In this document: piece after piece, positions 35,208 to 48,100 of the stretch
How positions within the stretch are numbered: position 1 is the first letter of the stretch
Layout of the letters: each line of letters begins with the position of its first letter
From: Takakia lepidozioides
Taxonomy: Eukaryota; Streptophyta; Takakiopsida; Takakiales; Takakiaceae
Direction of reading: 5' to 3'
Length of the DNA: 64,000 bases
Assembly: GCA_030704615.1 (NCBI GenBank)
Contig: CM060733.1
Location: 38,996,001 to 39,060,000 of the forward strand
Notes under the pieces: generated by a model
Database searches by the model: none
Told to the model about the DNA's origin: nothing
What the model saw: the letters and a program-made list of their open reading frames with translations, nothing else
Translations under genes and position numbers: made by a program

Positions 35208-37424
35208 TTGCGCGGCTCCATCCCAAGGATGTCCGTGGCTTATCAATGTTGGGAAATTGGAGGTGGCCCGACTGTTGGTTACAAGATTGCTGGAACACAG
35301 GGCCATCAGTACGGGAGCGATGGATCGACGTACCGACGGCAGCATCCGCATGAATCTGTTGGTTGCAGCCTCTCTTCCTTTTCAAAGTACATGCAACAGA
35401 CACCGGGCGACCCTAAAGCTTGCCTTTCTCATCAGAAAGATTCTGCCATCAGGTTTTCTTCCTCACAGTCCCATGGGAGTGCTTCGCACTCGTTGTGTCT
35501 CAACTCCACTGGCTCACACGGGGATGTTGCAGCACTCCACCCTGTTAAGCAACCACTGAGCAACGTGAACGCAGTTCTCCCAGAATCGCAGACGTGCGAT
35601 TCTCCACAATCGTTAGCCAAGGAGTCAGTAGCGTCTGCTGGAGTCGAAGTGGATGCCAGAGTAGGTTTGCTATCAGAGGGATTGGGTGGCTTGATTAGAT
35701 CAGATGAAAGACGGAGTCCTATGGATATTCGGATGCTCGCGGGTAGTGGACCTACAAGACTAAACATCCCAGAGTTTTACAGTACCGTGGAGCCTAGCAA
35801 CGACACTCGCACAGAGCCAAGGCCCAGGCTGCCTGAGGTAATCTCCGTCGAAGCACGCCTCACAAAAGATGTGAAGAAGTTTGTTCGGCAAGATTCACTT
35901 CAAGACCAATGCGTGCGACCAATGGAATGCGCCGAACCAAACTCTTCATCGTCGTCCTCATCAATCTGTGATGGTAGGGAGGACAGTTCTTGTACATCTG
36001 ACGGTGCCTCGGGCGAAATGGAGGCGCAGTCAGCTTATCGCGGGCCACTGGATCAGATGAGCTCCCTTGGCAGCTCGCTTCCTATTAAGTACGTTGAAAT
36101 CCATGATCCATTCTTTGAAACTTGCAGCCACTGCCGTTGAATGTAGACTCTGTAACGGCCCTGCTTGATGATGAGTACAAACATCATCTTGGAAGCATTT
36201 CCTGAGATCTTTCAGCCACTCCACACACAGCGTTCTGTTTTCTTTGTCGTCCATATTCGTGTGCTGTGGGGGAACCTCTAGGGAAGTGCCTTCAAAGCAA
36301 GGCTTGTCCGTCCCTTTTTCCTTGTACTGGTCTTTGATCCTATGTAGGTGCACCTCAGCGTTTACACACTAGAGGTTCAAAGTATCTGCTTTGAACATAG
36401 AGGCTTGTGCCACAGCTGGGGAGGGACTCTAGCCTTTCCAAGATGATAGCGTTCCTCAACTTAATCGACCTTTGACTCCTCATGCGAAAAAGCAGAGAGT
36501 TGATCTGAGATCAAATACGTTAGTCTGGATGAACACCGCGCGTGGTTCTTTCTTCACGCCACATGCTGGGCCCTGCCATATCGGCCTTCTTGTAACATGT
36601 TGCAGTTTACAGGAAGACTCACAGCGTATTACCTGTGAAGGGTCGCTAGAAGATGCCGCGGCTGAATGTCTCTCCTGTACTCTTTAGGCACATGGAGTGT
36701 AGGCAATCTTGTTTAGGTGAGAAGTTGCAGGCTTGGGTCAGTGTTTGTGTTTCTTCTATAAGGTCTTCTGAGAAATTCTGATCATCAATGCTTCATATAT
36801 GCCTCTTTCATCGGCCTGTATCTCTTTCCAACGCTTCTGTTTGAAGCCTCGGGCAGAAATATTCATGATTTCTTGCTTATGACAACGTTTTGAGCGTTGC
36901 CATTGTACAGGGTTGGCAATGATTGATGGCTCATCAGATACTGTTGTGTCAGTGTTGTAGAATATCAAGTTCAGTTTTGGACCCCCTCTTATCATGGTGT
37001 CCTTTTGTTGACATGGTGCAGGAAACCAGGCCTCTCAAAGTTCTTTGGAGGCAAGTCTCGATCTTTCTCTTCGCTGGCAGATGTCTCAAGTGTCTCAGAC
37101 CTTGCAAAGCCGGACAACCCTTATGCCAAGAGGCGGAGAATGGGCTTTAACTGTCCCCTCGATCGGCATCGAGCATACCCTCCTCTTTCACGGTCATCTG
37201 TGGCTAGCATTTCCAAGAGACCTTCCAACAACAGAAGCACTCTTGCAGTTGCAGTCAAGTTAGGGGGCCTTAATGAGGGGGAGAAGGACTATGCAGCGGC
37301 CCTTCCTGGCTCCTTGATGAGTGGTTCAAAGAGATCAATACCCCCACGTTCTTTCTCTCTCACGGATCTGCCAGTAGTAGGTTGCCAATCTTCTGCTTTG
37401 GGGCTTGCAGTAGGTCATCCTTAA
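35208..37424 (+). CDS. OXS3-like: OXIDATIVE STRESS 3 (OXS3)-family protein
   Basis: Two coding exons: 35,208-36,088 and 37,022-37,424, with a 933-bp intron (donor AA|GTACGT, acceptor TGGTGCAG|G). The split codon reads lysine and joins 'SSLGSSLPIK' to 'KPGLSKFFGGKSRSF'. The conserved OXS3 signature spans the junction: a serine-rich acidic run (SSSSSSSICDG), 'YRGPLDQMSSL', then 'SFSSLADVSSVSDLAKPDN' and 'PYAKRRR', and a C-terminal 'PRSFSLTDL'. About 427 residues (420 if the second ATG at 35,229, MSVAYQCW, is used), longer than the usual angiosperm members. OXS3 of Arabidopsis is a nuclear, chromatin-associated protein linked to tolerance of oxidative and heavy-metal stress; the basic KRRR fits a nuclear location. 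Function here is by family only. The N-terminal 200 residues are not conserved as far as I can see. 3' UTR follows to about 37.9 kb. Confidence 0.85.
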
Positions 37425-37939
37425 TGCAGGTGTGAATGTGTAGTTTCCTGTTTTGAGTGAGCAGGTCACGAAGCTTGCAGCTGCTTTTACCTTGCAGTGG
37501 GCTGAAACGAACATGGCTGGTGGAGTTCTTACTTCTGGGCCGGGTGCTGGCTTCCTTCTCCTTGACCGTCATGCCATGAAGAGGGGGGTGCCAGATACAC
37601 AGATGGTTTGTGTTGTCGCTACTGGTAGCTCAGTGTTCGAGCTGGGCAATGAGTGGCAAGAGACTGCTCTAAAAGGATGTGTGCACACTTGAGGAAATTG
37701 TTGGAAAGATGGTTGATTGCTGTGGGGCCAAGAGGGGGGGCACTTGCCCAGGCTCCTCGAATTGGCCCGAAAAGATTCTCTGGAGGTGCTCACACACATT
37801 TGAGGCAGAGAAGTGTTTGCAAGTTGCTGTGCAAAGCAGGCCAATGACATGAAGACCGGTCATTCGGAGTGCTCTTATGGAGTGATTGAGTGTTTAAATC
37901 TGCTAGTTATACGTGCCCCTTACCCCTGCACCACCCTCG

Positions 37940-37958
37940 CCCCCCCCCCCCCCCCCCC
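37940..37958 (+). repeat. 19-bp poly-C tract
   Basis: Nineteen consecutive C downstream of the OXS3-type gene, in or just beyond its 3' UTR. Its length is likely uncertain in the assembly. Confidence 0.95.
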
Positions 37959-38877
37959 TTTTTCTGTGCACCTAGTGATTAGATAGGATACAGCTGAGTA
38001 GCGACACATACCAATACTGAAGTTTTATCTCTGTTAGGGGTGTTGTTGCCCTAGAGATAAGGTTGAGATCAGCAGGTTTGGAGGACCTATTGGGGCTTTT
38101 ATGAAAGACTACTGCTTTAAGGAGCATCGAGGTGGGCGCCCGATCTACATAGAGAGCGTTTATACACATTGAGTTTGTTTTGAAAGAAGTGGGACGTCTG
38201 TGCAGATTAGTTGATCGCCAACGGTTGGGAAGGGTGGACATTTCTGCCTGGCTTGGCAACACAGTTAGTGACTTTTAAAGTTGATGTCAAATTTGTAACA
38301 TACATTGGCAATTTGTGTGGGATGTCTGCGTTAATGAAATGGGACAAGTTTCTACCATGAGGGTATGTCATTGTCCGGTAATTCTGTGCATTACCAGCTG
38401 TTATGTTTCGTTTCTTTGAATTCAGTGGTTACTAGGACTTTATTCCCAAGGACTGCAGTGAAGCTGTAATCCAGTAAAGCAGTAAAGAATGTCCTTGTGA
38501 GTCTTTCGACTTTGGTTCATTTGTTGCAGGAGACTAAACTGATGCAGTGTGTAAACAAGTGACTTCATCATGTCTCCCAAGAGCTGTGGGCTTCAGTGTC
38601 CTCGTACAACTTGGCAGCAAGATAAACTCGAACCACAGGATTGGTGACCTCATAAGGTGAATCAGAATGTATTTGTAACACGAAAGTGAAATGTTAGGTC
38701 ATTGTGACCCCTGTGCAAATGTTGCCTCTAGTACCATATTGATCACAGAACACATGTACTGGAAACAAGTAACGGATTCCGATTAGACGTTACAATTGGC
38801 ACACTCATAATTCTTGTGGCTCCGACCTCACTGATGAAGACTTGTCAAAAGAATTAAGATTTGAGGATTTGTATCAA

Positions 38878-40652
38878 TTAAACTATGACACAAGACTCAT
38901 AGGTGGGCACCATGTACTTGATGTTAATAAAAGCGTCGTCACCACCATGCTGCTCAAACACTTCCAATGCTTGTTGCACAAGGTCCCCGGTACACGACTT
39001 CTTCTGCTGGGCATAGTCAATGTTGTCACCAATGTTAGAAACATCATTCTTGAAAATGTTGAGAATCGGCAGGAGTTGGCGGTAGTATGGCACCAAGGAC
39101 TCTCCTATCATCTCTTCTGACTGCACCAACTTCATCAAAAGCTACATGATTCCAATTACAAACATCTCATCAGTTCCAAGTCATCCATGGTCAATGTTGG
39201 ACTGATATATAGGTGGACCGGTATATATATTGGTATATGCACTGGTATTAGAGTCCAGACCACTCTGGTATCATTTGGGAGAATACTTGGTCATATACCA
39301 GACCAGGCTGGTATCAGTTTTTTTAATACCAGCCACAATACCCCGCCATCTTCCTCATTTACTCTGGTATGTGTACTATACTAAATGATGTGTACATTAC
39401 ATATGCCCCCATTCTGTTCCGCCTTGGTGCCCAAGAACTCCCAAGCCCTTGCCTTTCTAGCTCATTGGGACTGTAAAAGCTACAGCTAGCATTGCGCTAT
39501 TCTATGTGATAGTGAGCTGCAGTCAGCATAAGTACACAACACGCTACTGGTAAATCTTACCGTACCAAACTAAAAGTTGCGCATGTGATTTGAGCTTAGG
39601 ACAATCTATGCTGATTCATGTATACTGGTGGCCTTTCAAGTTTTCCAGGTTTACCATGAGAGTAATGTTGATGACGGAAGGATCACGCGTGTTGAGAGCT
39701 GTTTTAATTGGGACAATCAATTGGGGTATGACAGGCAAAATCTTACCCTCCCCAGCCTGCAAGGTACCACGAAAAGACGTGTACTGATTATATGGAGCCC
39801 AATCTGTCTGTGTTTTTCGAATATCGTACCCTATGACAGCCTTTATGTTTTGGAGAGCTGTTTCCCCCATCATATTTCGATACCTGCCTATTATATATTC
39901 TGGATTGAATGTGCGTTAATCTCAAGCAAATTCTTACGGAAATATGGAGATTGAATCATCTGAGCTCATCTATTCATTGTTAGAGAAACGCTAACGTCCC
40001 TCCACGAGAAGGGGGCATAACCTATTCCATAATCTCTTATTAGAAATCAAGACCACAGTGCACTTAACTTAGCATATCTCAAAGCAGCACAAAGGGATTA
40101 ATAGATTGACAAAGGGAGGAAAAGGGATCGAGCCTTAAGGAGGTCTTCAACGCCCTTCACCGCAAGAAATCGATACGGTTCTTCCTTCTCACGAATCCCA
40201 TCAAAGAAGAGAGGCAAATAGTAGTGATAATCCACCTTGGATACTTCCACCTTCCAGTTGATGCAATTTTTGGATCCACTGTGTTCGATTGCCAACGGCA
40301 GATCTCCTCTCTCATAGTATTTTCTAAACTGGAAGTTATACCAGTGTTGGTGAGATGGATTGCAGAGGCATAAACCAGTGAGGTGCTTCAACTACGATTT
40401 ACCTTCCAATGTACTACTGCCCAATTTCAGAGATGATTTGTTTCAAATTAGTGCAGATAGTTAAACGTTCATAGCTTCGACAAAGTTAACCTCACTTGAG
40501 AGTTTGGGGGATTGTCTCGTTTCTTGAAAGCCCCAGCTTCAGGTGGATGTGCCTTTTTGGACTTCTGGCAAGGAGGCATCTCTCCGGCCTTAATCTTCTC
40601 CCCATCTCCTTTTCTGGTGAAGTCTCTAGGAAGCTTCCGTGGAACTCGATGC
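38878..40652 (-). CDS. PACRG: PACRG (parkin co-regulated protein), flagellar doublet protein
   Basis: Minus-strand exons: 40,496-40,652 (5' limit uncertain), 40,134-40,328, 39,655-39,756, 38,878-39,141 (stop TAA at 38,878). They read in phase as '[18 protein letters not shown]', then '[16 protein letters not shown]' and '[12 protein letters not shown]', then '[19 protein letters not shown]', then '[16 protein letters not shown]' and the C-terminus '[18 protein letters not shown]'. These are the diagnostic blocks of PACRG along its ARM/HEAT-like fold, aligned without gaps to the animal protein as I remember it. PACRG sits between A and B tubules of axonemal doublets, so the host should have flagellated cells (sperm). 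The start may be the ATG at 40,577-40,579 or an upstream exon: a good acceptor ending at 40,653 suggests the latter. Intron 2 would use a non-canonical GC donor (AAG|GCTCGA at 40,133). A MITE relic lies in the last intron. Confidence 0.9.
39205..39380 (-). mobile_element. MITE relic in the last PACRG intron
   Basis: The words 'accaggctggtatcagtttttttaata' and 'ccagccacaataccccgccatcttcctcattt' match, in reverse orientation, the 3' half of the MITE at 52,728-53,185. Ends are not clear, so this is a partial or rearranged relative. Confidence 0.65.
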
Positions 40653-40734
40653 CTGCAAGCACATTGCCATACCAAGCAAGTCTCATCACTGGAGATAGCC
40701 GATGCCAACTGTCTGTGTGACAACCCCTAGCCAA

Positions 40735-43700
40735 CTTCGGCCATATTTTGGGGCAAAGCTACCATTCAGGTTTTTAAAGTTTCAGCAGCCCCTTTACAGC
40801 TGTATTGACCTTTACAGTTGTAGTGTTCCGTAAACTATAGATACTCCGTAAAGCATCATACGCTCGTAGTGAAAATCCCATTGTCAAGGAAAAATACCAA
40901 TATTCGACAAATTTCCACAACAGGAGAGAGATGCTGCTGCCAAATTTGCTTCTCGCAAACCTCCCGATGCTATCAAGTCAGTCTAAATAGTTGACAAGCT
41001 TCCTATTGCATGGGCCTGGCAACTAGACTAACCGACGCTTTGAATAAGCTTTGGTTCAGGTACGGTCCTACATGTGCCAGAAAGTAACACTGCTGGCCTA
41101 GTTACTACCTTGTGAACGCAATAACGGTCGCATCGTACTTCTGTGCCTGACTATCGTCAAGAATGCAGCACTATGGATTCTTTCTCAATGCTCCAGGAGG
41201 TCCCTAAAAATACAAAGGCAATTTTTGGCAAGGTCTTTACGCGACGAAAATGAAGAGAAACTAAGAAAGCTTTAAAGGAGAAAAAGGTGAAGGAATGGTA
41301 AGAAAGAGACATAGAGTGGATAGGTACCTAAAGTCACCACATGGTGTCCAATAAGGCAATTCCTTCTCTGGCAGCGCACACCGAACATGACTACCTGCTT
41401 TTCTTTTTTCCTGAGAATTGTACCACATTCCTCAGCGTAAGTGCCTGAGCAAAACTGAAGTCCTTTCTGAGTGTGGGCCACATCAGACATGCCATTCGAT
41501 ATTTCGTGGCTACTCGTCAATCTGAGTTCTGCCCCGACTTCATGGAGTGTTTACGAATCGAAAGTTCAAAAACTGTAACTGTGTATTTCAAACTTAATTC
41601 TTTTGGTACTTGGCTGAAATCCTGGAGTAGTTTGTGACCTCTCATGACAAGTTTCTCTCTCGGTCACACATACACCACCTGTGATGCCTTCTGGCAATTT
41701 TGAGATGTAATCATTTTAAAGCACTCTCTAAACGCATGGTTCTCCTGCTGCATGCAGCTAGGTATAAAAGTTTGGAACTCATTTCCCTTGGACATCAAAT
41801 GGAAATAGGGAGGAGAATATTACAGAAACAGGGAGTGTCTGTTCAAAGCATGATAGCGACTGGGGGGTTTTCCTTAGTGTTGGCTTCCCTTTGATTTTAC
41901 TTTCGCAATACTCAAATGTCATCAACGACCCGGCAATATCTGTCAACGCCATCTTGCTTGCCCTTCCACCTCCCTAGCTGTACAGCTCACGTGTTGCTTT
42001 TTAGATCAATGAAAAAGTACACAAGACCAAACGCGTAACGGTAGGGGAAACACGATGCTTGCAAACTACACTCAGAAATGCGATGTTTCATACCATTACA
42101 ACGTGATGTGCAAGCAATATGGCATGAAATGAGACTGTCCACCATAAACGACAACAATACCAAACAACAATGGACACTGTCTGATTCAAGGAATGATTAA
42201 ATAACCACAAAGCACTAATTCATATATTAAGTAGCCATCAGAGCAGACTTAGTTGTACAAGCTTTATATGTTTCAAAATATTCTCTCCAAACATTTGGGA
42301 TGTATCAGAACGAGACAACGCAGACCGGTTTGAGAGCTAGGTCTCAGTAGCAAACTAGCTTCGACCACCATGCAGATAATATTCCAGTAGTAAGACAACT
42401 GGCACCTTTCCTATCCACCTCATTAATTTTGGTGTGTTTCGTAAGCACTGGACACTACACACATCATCTTTTGACAGGACAAAGAATCAAGCATGAAAAG
42501 GGACGTACTCAACAGCAGTAGGGAGGAGTGCGTGCAATGGAAGCCTGTGACAGACACTCTAGTACATGAATGACTCTCGGTCTTTAACACATTACCAGCA
42601 ATGAAAAGCTTTACTTGAAAGGTGATCCTTATTCCTCCTCCACTGTTCCCAACGTCGAAGCCATATTTGGGATAGATAGGTCTGGAAGGTCACATTGAGA
42701 CCTGAAAAATACACCCGAATAGGAGTACAAAGTACAAACGAAAAACGGGATGTAAGTTTTCACCTCCACTAGAACAGGGTTGGAGATGGCTCATTTTGTC
42801 TTTGCTAAAGTAAGAGCTTATTCCTGACCAATTTGAAAATGGAGACGCTCTTCTGTGCAGGTGTTCCCCAGCAGTAGCTAGTACCAAGCTAATGATTTCA
42901 ATTCTTTTTCTCCATCCCTCGACGGCTGCCTCCCTCATCAGAAACAGGGATTACCAAACCTCAACATGCAAAGCAATAGACAAGGACGCCAGATCCCTCT
43001 CCTCACCCCCAATATATCCCCTTAACATCCTCCCACCTTTTGCCCTCCACTCCAGGTGCATTTGTGCACCCCGCAACAAGGACTTCTGGAATACCTGTCT
43101 TCTGGAAACCAGGGCATCCTGAGCGCTTCAGTTGATCGATAGTGTGAACGAGAAAGCGCAGAACGTTCGAGGTATGTGTAGTGATTTTGTAATTCTGTAA
43201 TAAAATTTCAAACCCTGCAAAGCTTCAATCCGGGCAATCTGAAATAGCTGAGGGCAAGCTCGAAATTGCTTGTTTCAGAGTTTAGAAAATTATTCCCGTG
43301 GACGCCGAGGGAGATAGAGAAGACAAGCTTACTCTATTTGTTTTGAGTGAACAGCAAATTCTGCTGTTCACCTACACGAGAGGAACTCGAATTGGCGGAA
43401 TGCAAAGAAAACGCAGGAAGAAGAGGAGGAGATCTGGTAAGATGGTTGAGGACGGAGTACGATACTTGAAAAGTTGTAGATATGAGTGTACGTCGTTAAT
43501 GAATCAGGCCAGAAGAAGGTCAATGCCCTTCATCCTCTTACCACATCTCAACTCTCGAACAGATTTTCATGAACTGATCAAGCGCACGAGAAAGACATCT
43601 GAACCAAGAAATAAAAATGGACAGTTGACAAGGAGTCTCAAAATTCTGGAAGCAACAAGAACATTCAATGTTATGTGTGTCACTTCGCCAATTCTTAAAT

Positions 43701-45180
43701 TCTTCGCAACGATCTGCCAAAAATTCAGTCCCTAGGTCGTACACTCATTAGAGATTGCGCGTGCCGAGTATTGTGGCCACAAAGCAACCGATGGAGACGG
43801 AGGGAAAGAGCGAAGGAGAGGAGTTTGGATCTCAGAACAAGCATCCATCACTCTGGTAGTCTTTCATTTAGTGGCAAGCATCTGCAGAGTTTCAGCCAGT
43901 GCTATCGGGAACCAGAGAATATGCAAGAGAGAGGGGTTGAGGGAGAGGAGAGGGGGAAGAAAGGAGTGTTCGGATGACTCTGGCGGTTACAACGCAGGCA
44001 GCGGGGGTCATTTGGACATGAAAACGGTCCACAAAACACTCCCCAAGAAAGCGCATCGTTTTCGTAAACCAGAAACGCCATTTGCACACCGACCACAACA
44101 ACTCTGGTCCTCTTGGAGCGACGTGACCCTTGAGCTTTGCCCTAACTTATCGCCCGTGCTTTGCCCAACCCCTCTCTCTCTCTCTCTCTCTTAAAAGCAC
44201 CATTCTAAAGCACCATTTCATTTCATTTCTCTCTCTTCTTGCAACCTCTACCCACTCTACCTCTTCCGTTTCCCCACTGTGTCCATTTAAGAATTCAATT
44301 CCAAGTCTAGTGATACATTTGCAACTATTGCGACTATCCAATCATGCAACATCATCTTTACTCAATTCAGCAAGAAGGTGTCATATACAACAGTGAATTA
44401 TCCCACGGTTACACGTGGCAATCCGTGTAGGCGTGTGGCATGGTTATCCCGCACTTGGCCATGTCAGCGGCCATGTCACCTGTGAGAAATGCATACTGGC
44501 CTTCTTCACGGAGTCATTTTGAAGCCATGTGGTGCCACAAGGGGGGGAATCCAACTCGTCTGTTCTTATGTTTATGTGGTATGTGAAATAGGGCTTTTCT
44601 CATACCAAGGCGTGTGGAAAAAGGTGTTGGAAAACCCGCATTCTCCTCTAGTGTGAATTCAGCGGGGTTGTATATATGAATTTCATCGTTTTCTAGTTTC
44701 ATAGTTTGGTTGTATAAAAATGTCCTGTCGTGATTGTTGTAACAACAAATGAACGAGAATTTATTGCTATTGGTGAATGTGGACCAATTTGGATTTGAGG
44801 CAATAATGTTTGTCTCATTGAGACACAATATGTGAAATGCTTGAAGGTTGCGATCAGAATGTATATCTTTGTAATGTTGCTATAAAGTTCAAGTGTTTAA
44901 TGAGTGTGTATAATTCAGAAAGAACGTCGTAATTGTTTTATAATGGATATTGTTAAAATGTATTTTATATGAAAGTTTTTTGGTTCAATGTGGATTCAAT
45001 AAAAATAAATGTTCTTTTTTACGGATTGTACACAAAGTTATATTTGTTATAGCTTTGGGATCAAAAGCTAATCTATCAAGTGTTAGCCCTTGTGCTCGAT
45101 GCATTGTTTGAGCCGCTGCAACTTGAATGGGGAATTGTATACAAGTAATAATGTGTTGAGATTTTTTATTTTATTTTAAA
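40735..45180. other. intergenic region without a recognised gene
   Basis: Several ORFs of 60-145 codons exist (for example 43,298-43,735 plus), but none shows a known domain, splice structure or protein-like composition that I can defend. The upstream exon(s) and promoter of PACRG probably lie in the first 1-2 kb. A (CT)n tract occupies about 44,168-44,191. The last 300 bp are AT-rich and border the LINE tail. Confidence 0.5.
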
Positions 45181-48100
45181 AAAAAATTAACAAGGGAATT
45201 GTAGCCCTGAAAATTTATTAATGAGGTAAGGAAAAAATAACCTTCCATAGGCCATGAAGGCAGAGAAGAGAGGTACCACTCCAAACCAACAGATCCAAGA
45301 GATAAGGGAGAAGAGGTGGAGTTGACTATTGAAGATGTTACAGGCTTCAAAACACTTCCCTAAAGAAGGCTAGAAAGTCAGGAGAGGGCTCCAAAGCTTG
45401 GAGCGGCAGAGCCAAAGCAAACTAGTGCTAGCCTGCAAAAATAAATAATGAAGCAGCCTAAGCCTTAAAGCTGAAGGAAGATCTGCATAAAGATAAGCAG
45501 AAAATGTGGCATAAAACCTCACTAATGCTAAGATTACGAGCTCCCCCGTTTCCTCTTGGGAGCTTCAAAGGACAATTGAGCCTTGGATTTCCCTTTCCGG
45601 AGAGAACTTCTCTTATGTCTCCAATTGATCTCTGAATCCTCCACATCCACCGGTGAGATCTTATTGGCGACGGGGCTGCTAGCAGGAAGGCAAGTCTTCA
45701 TACCACACAATTCGAGATTCGTCAATTCTCCTGCAGAAGAACCCACCCTTGCCCCAAGAGTTGTCGAAGGCATTGAGGAGTTGAATCCTTCGCCTATTTC
45801 CACATTTTTCAATTGCTGCCACAAGAGTAAGCCAAAACTTCCGCGCTTCAGACTTCAAGTCTGAGTGAGCTAGGAATAAAACCTTCTGCAAACATGGAAC
45901 TACATTCTGAAAAACAACAGAACATCTGAACTTCCAAATATGCCAAAGAGCAATGCCTCTTAGAGATTCCCAGAAAGGGCAGGAACAAAACACTTTCTCA
46001 TCCTTTATGTTGAGAAGAAGGGCAGATGTAGAATAGTTAAGATTCCTGTTCCAGAAGGAATAAAGAGTGGGTAACATGGCTCCATACCGCCACGGCGAAA
46101 GGGCAAGTGATGAGACAATGCTCCAGAGTCTCAGGAGAATTCTGATTACAAGTAAGACAAGGAGAGGGTGGGTCAGAGAGGTTGCTTCCTACAGGAAGGA
46201 TCCTGTTAGCAACCCTCCAAAGAAAGAAAGAGATTTTTGCATATCTGTGTTTCTTCCAAGTATCCTTCCAAACCAGATGCCACGGGATGGAGTTCCCCAA
46301 CAAATGATTCCATTTCTTTGACCGTTTCCTATCAAACATTTGTTTAGGCACAATAGAGACTATCCCATCTTAACTGTGTATGAAAAAAAATGATCGTGTG
46401 TTTTGGTCATCCATAACCACTTGCCGGGATCGAATTGAAGAAATCTGACCGGGGCAGTGAGGAACCAGACAAGGGAATTGTCATAATGCTGCAAGTCCAA
46501 TAGGAGGGGAAGGGTTCGATTTACCAGTAATGGTGTAGAACACTATGATATCGTACCATTCTTTAGAGATGGAAGCTGGCATACTTGGGGGCCGGTTAGG
46601 AAGCCAGAATCATGCACTTTGAAGGTGATACCATCAAAGGATTCTTCGTTCAAGGCTGTAACATACACAGCTTTAGGACCAGACTCCGAGGGAACCCCCA
46701 ACCATTTGGGAAGCGCAAACTGCTGACGGTTAGCAAGAAGGTGGGTCCATCTTTGAGGGAGGTTGCCCATGACCGTGTGCCATCCAGAGTTCACTCGTCT
46801 GGAGGAGAAACCAGCAGCTGCGATCTCTGGAGAAATAGCAGCACCTGCTTTTATATCCCAAAAATGCAAAAGGTGATACAGACCTGCTTGCTCCCAATAT
46901 GACCACCTTTTAGAACAAGGGATTAAGGCTTCCGAATCACGATTGTAGTTGCCAAAAAGCGGTTGCCTTATGACCTCATCAAAGGTGGAAGGCATCAATT
47001 GAACCAAGAACCCTCTCAGCTTGCACATGCAGCCCACATGGTCTGCCAAGCTTTTCACCCATCACCTGGATTAATATTGGAGCTTCCACCATGCATCATC
47101 CGCTTCAGAGAGGCAAGCCACAAAGCGCTTGATTTGGGAATTGCCGCAGCCAAATGGTGCCTGACTAATCTACTCCAAGGACTCTGCAGGTGGGTGAAAA
47201 CCCTAGGCACCCATTTTGCTAGCAAAGCAATAACCTGGGATTGAGGGTCCAGCACCCCAAGGCCCCCATGCTTCATTTTTTGAGTGATTTGCGCCCAGCT
47301 CACAAGAGCTCTTTTATTTGTGGAGATGGAAGTAGCTCCCCAAATGAAGTTATGCACCAGTGATTTAATCTTCTTGATGATCAGAGCTCCAGGTGACCAA
47401 ACAGATGAAGTGAACCAAGAAGAGGCAAGGATGACCTGATTGTCAACAAGAGCTTTGCCCCAAATAGTCAAGTGAAGAGAGCTCCAATAAGCAGGTTGTC
47501 TTTTGATCTTAGAGAGTACCGAGGCAAAGCGGCACTCATCTGTTAGGCCATGACCAATCTGATGCCCTAAACATTCGTGCTTCTGCCCATCAGCCAACCA
47601 TTTAAGCCCTAGCTCCTCTCCCCAAGGATCACAGTGAGAAGACAAAGACCCCGCTGGAAGGATACTAAGCAGCCCTACAGATTTCTCCCAGTTAATCCTT
47701 AAGCCTGAAGCCATACAGAATCAATCCAAGGAGAGCAGAATTGACATTAGCAGTCGAGTTGTTGTCAATATACAGCGTAGTGTCATCAGCATACAGGGAG
47801 GATCTAATGGAAGAGGAGGGGTCTATGGAGGGAGAGTGGGGGATTTTCAAGCCTAAAGAATCATTTCTCTTATCCATCAGGTGACCCAAGCCACAGCAGC
47901 AATAAGGAACAGGAATGGAGCTAAGGGACAGCCTTGCATGACAGATTTAAAAAGAGGAAAAGCTTTGGACAGGGCTCCATTAACCATCACTCTACTAGAA
48001 GCCGAGGAAAGAAGAATTCCAATCCATGACAGGAAATCGCCGCCGATTCCAGTGGCTTCCAATGCACCCAACAAATATTTCCAGTTGATATTATCAAAAG

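Noticed and set aside
43298-43735. 145-codon plus-strand ORF
   Set aside because: Basic low-complexity stretch and no recognisable domain, start context or introns; likely chance.
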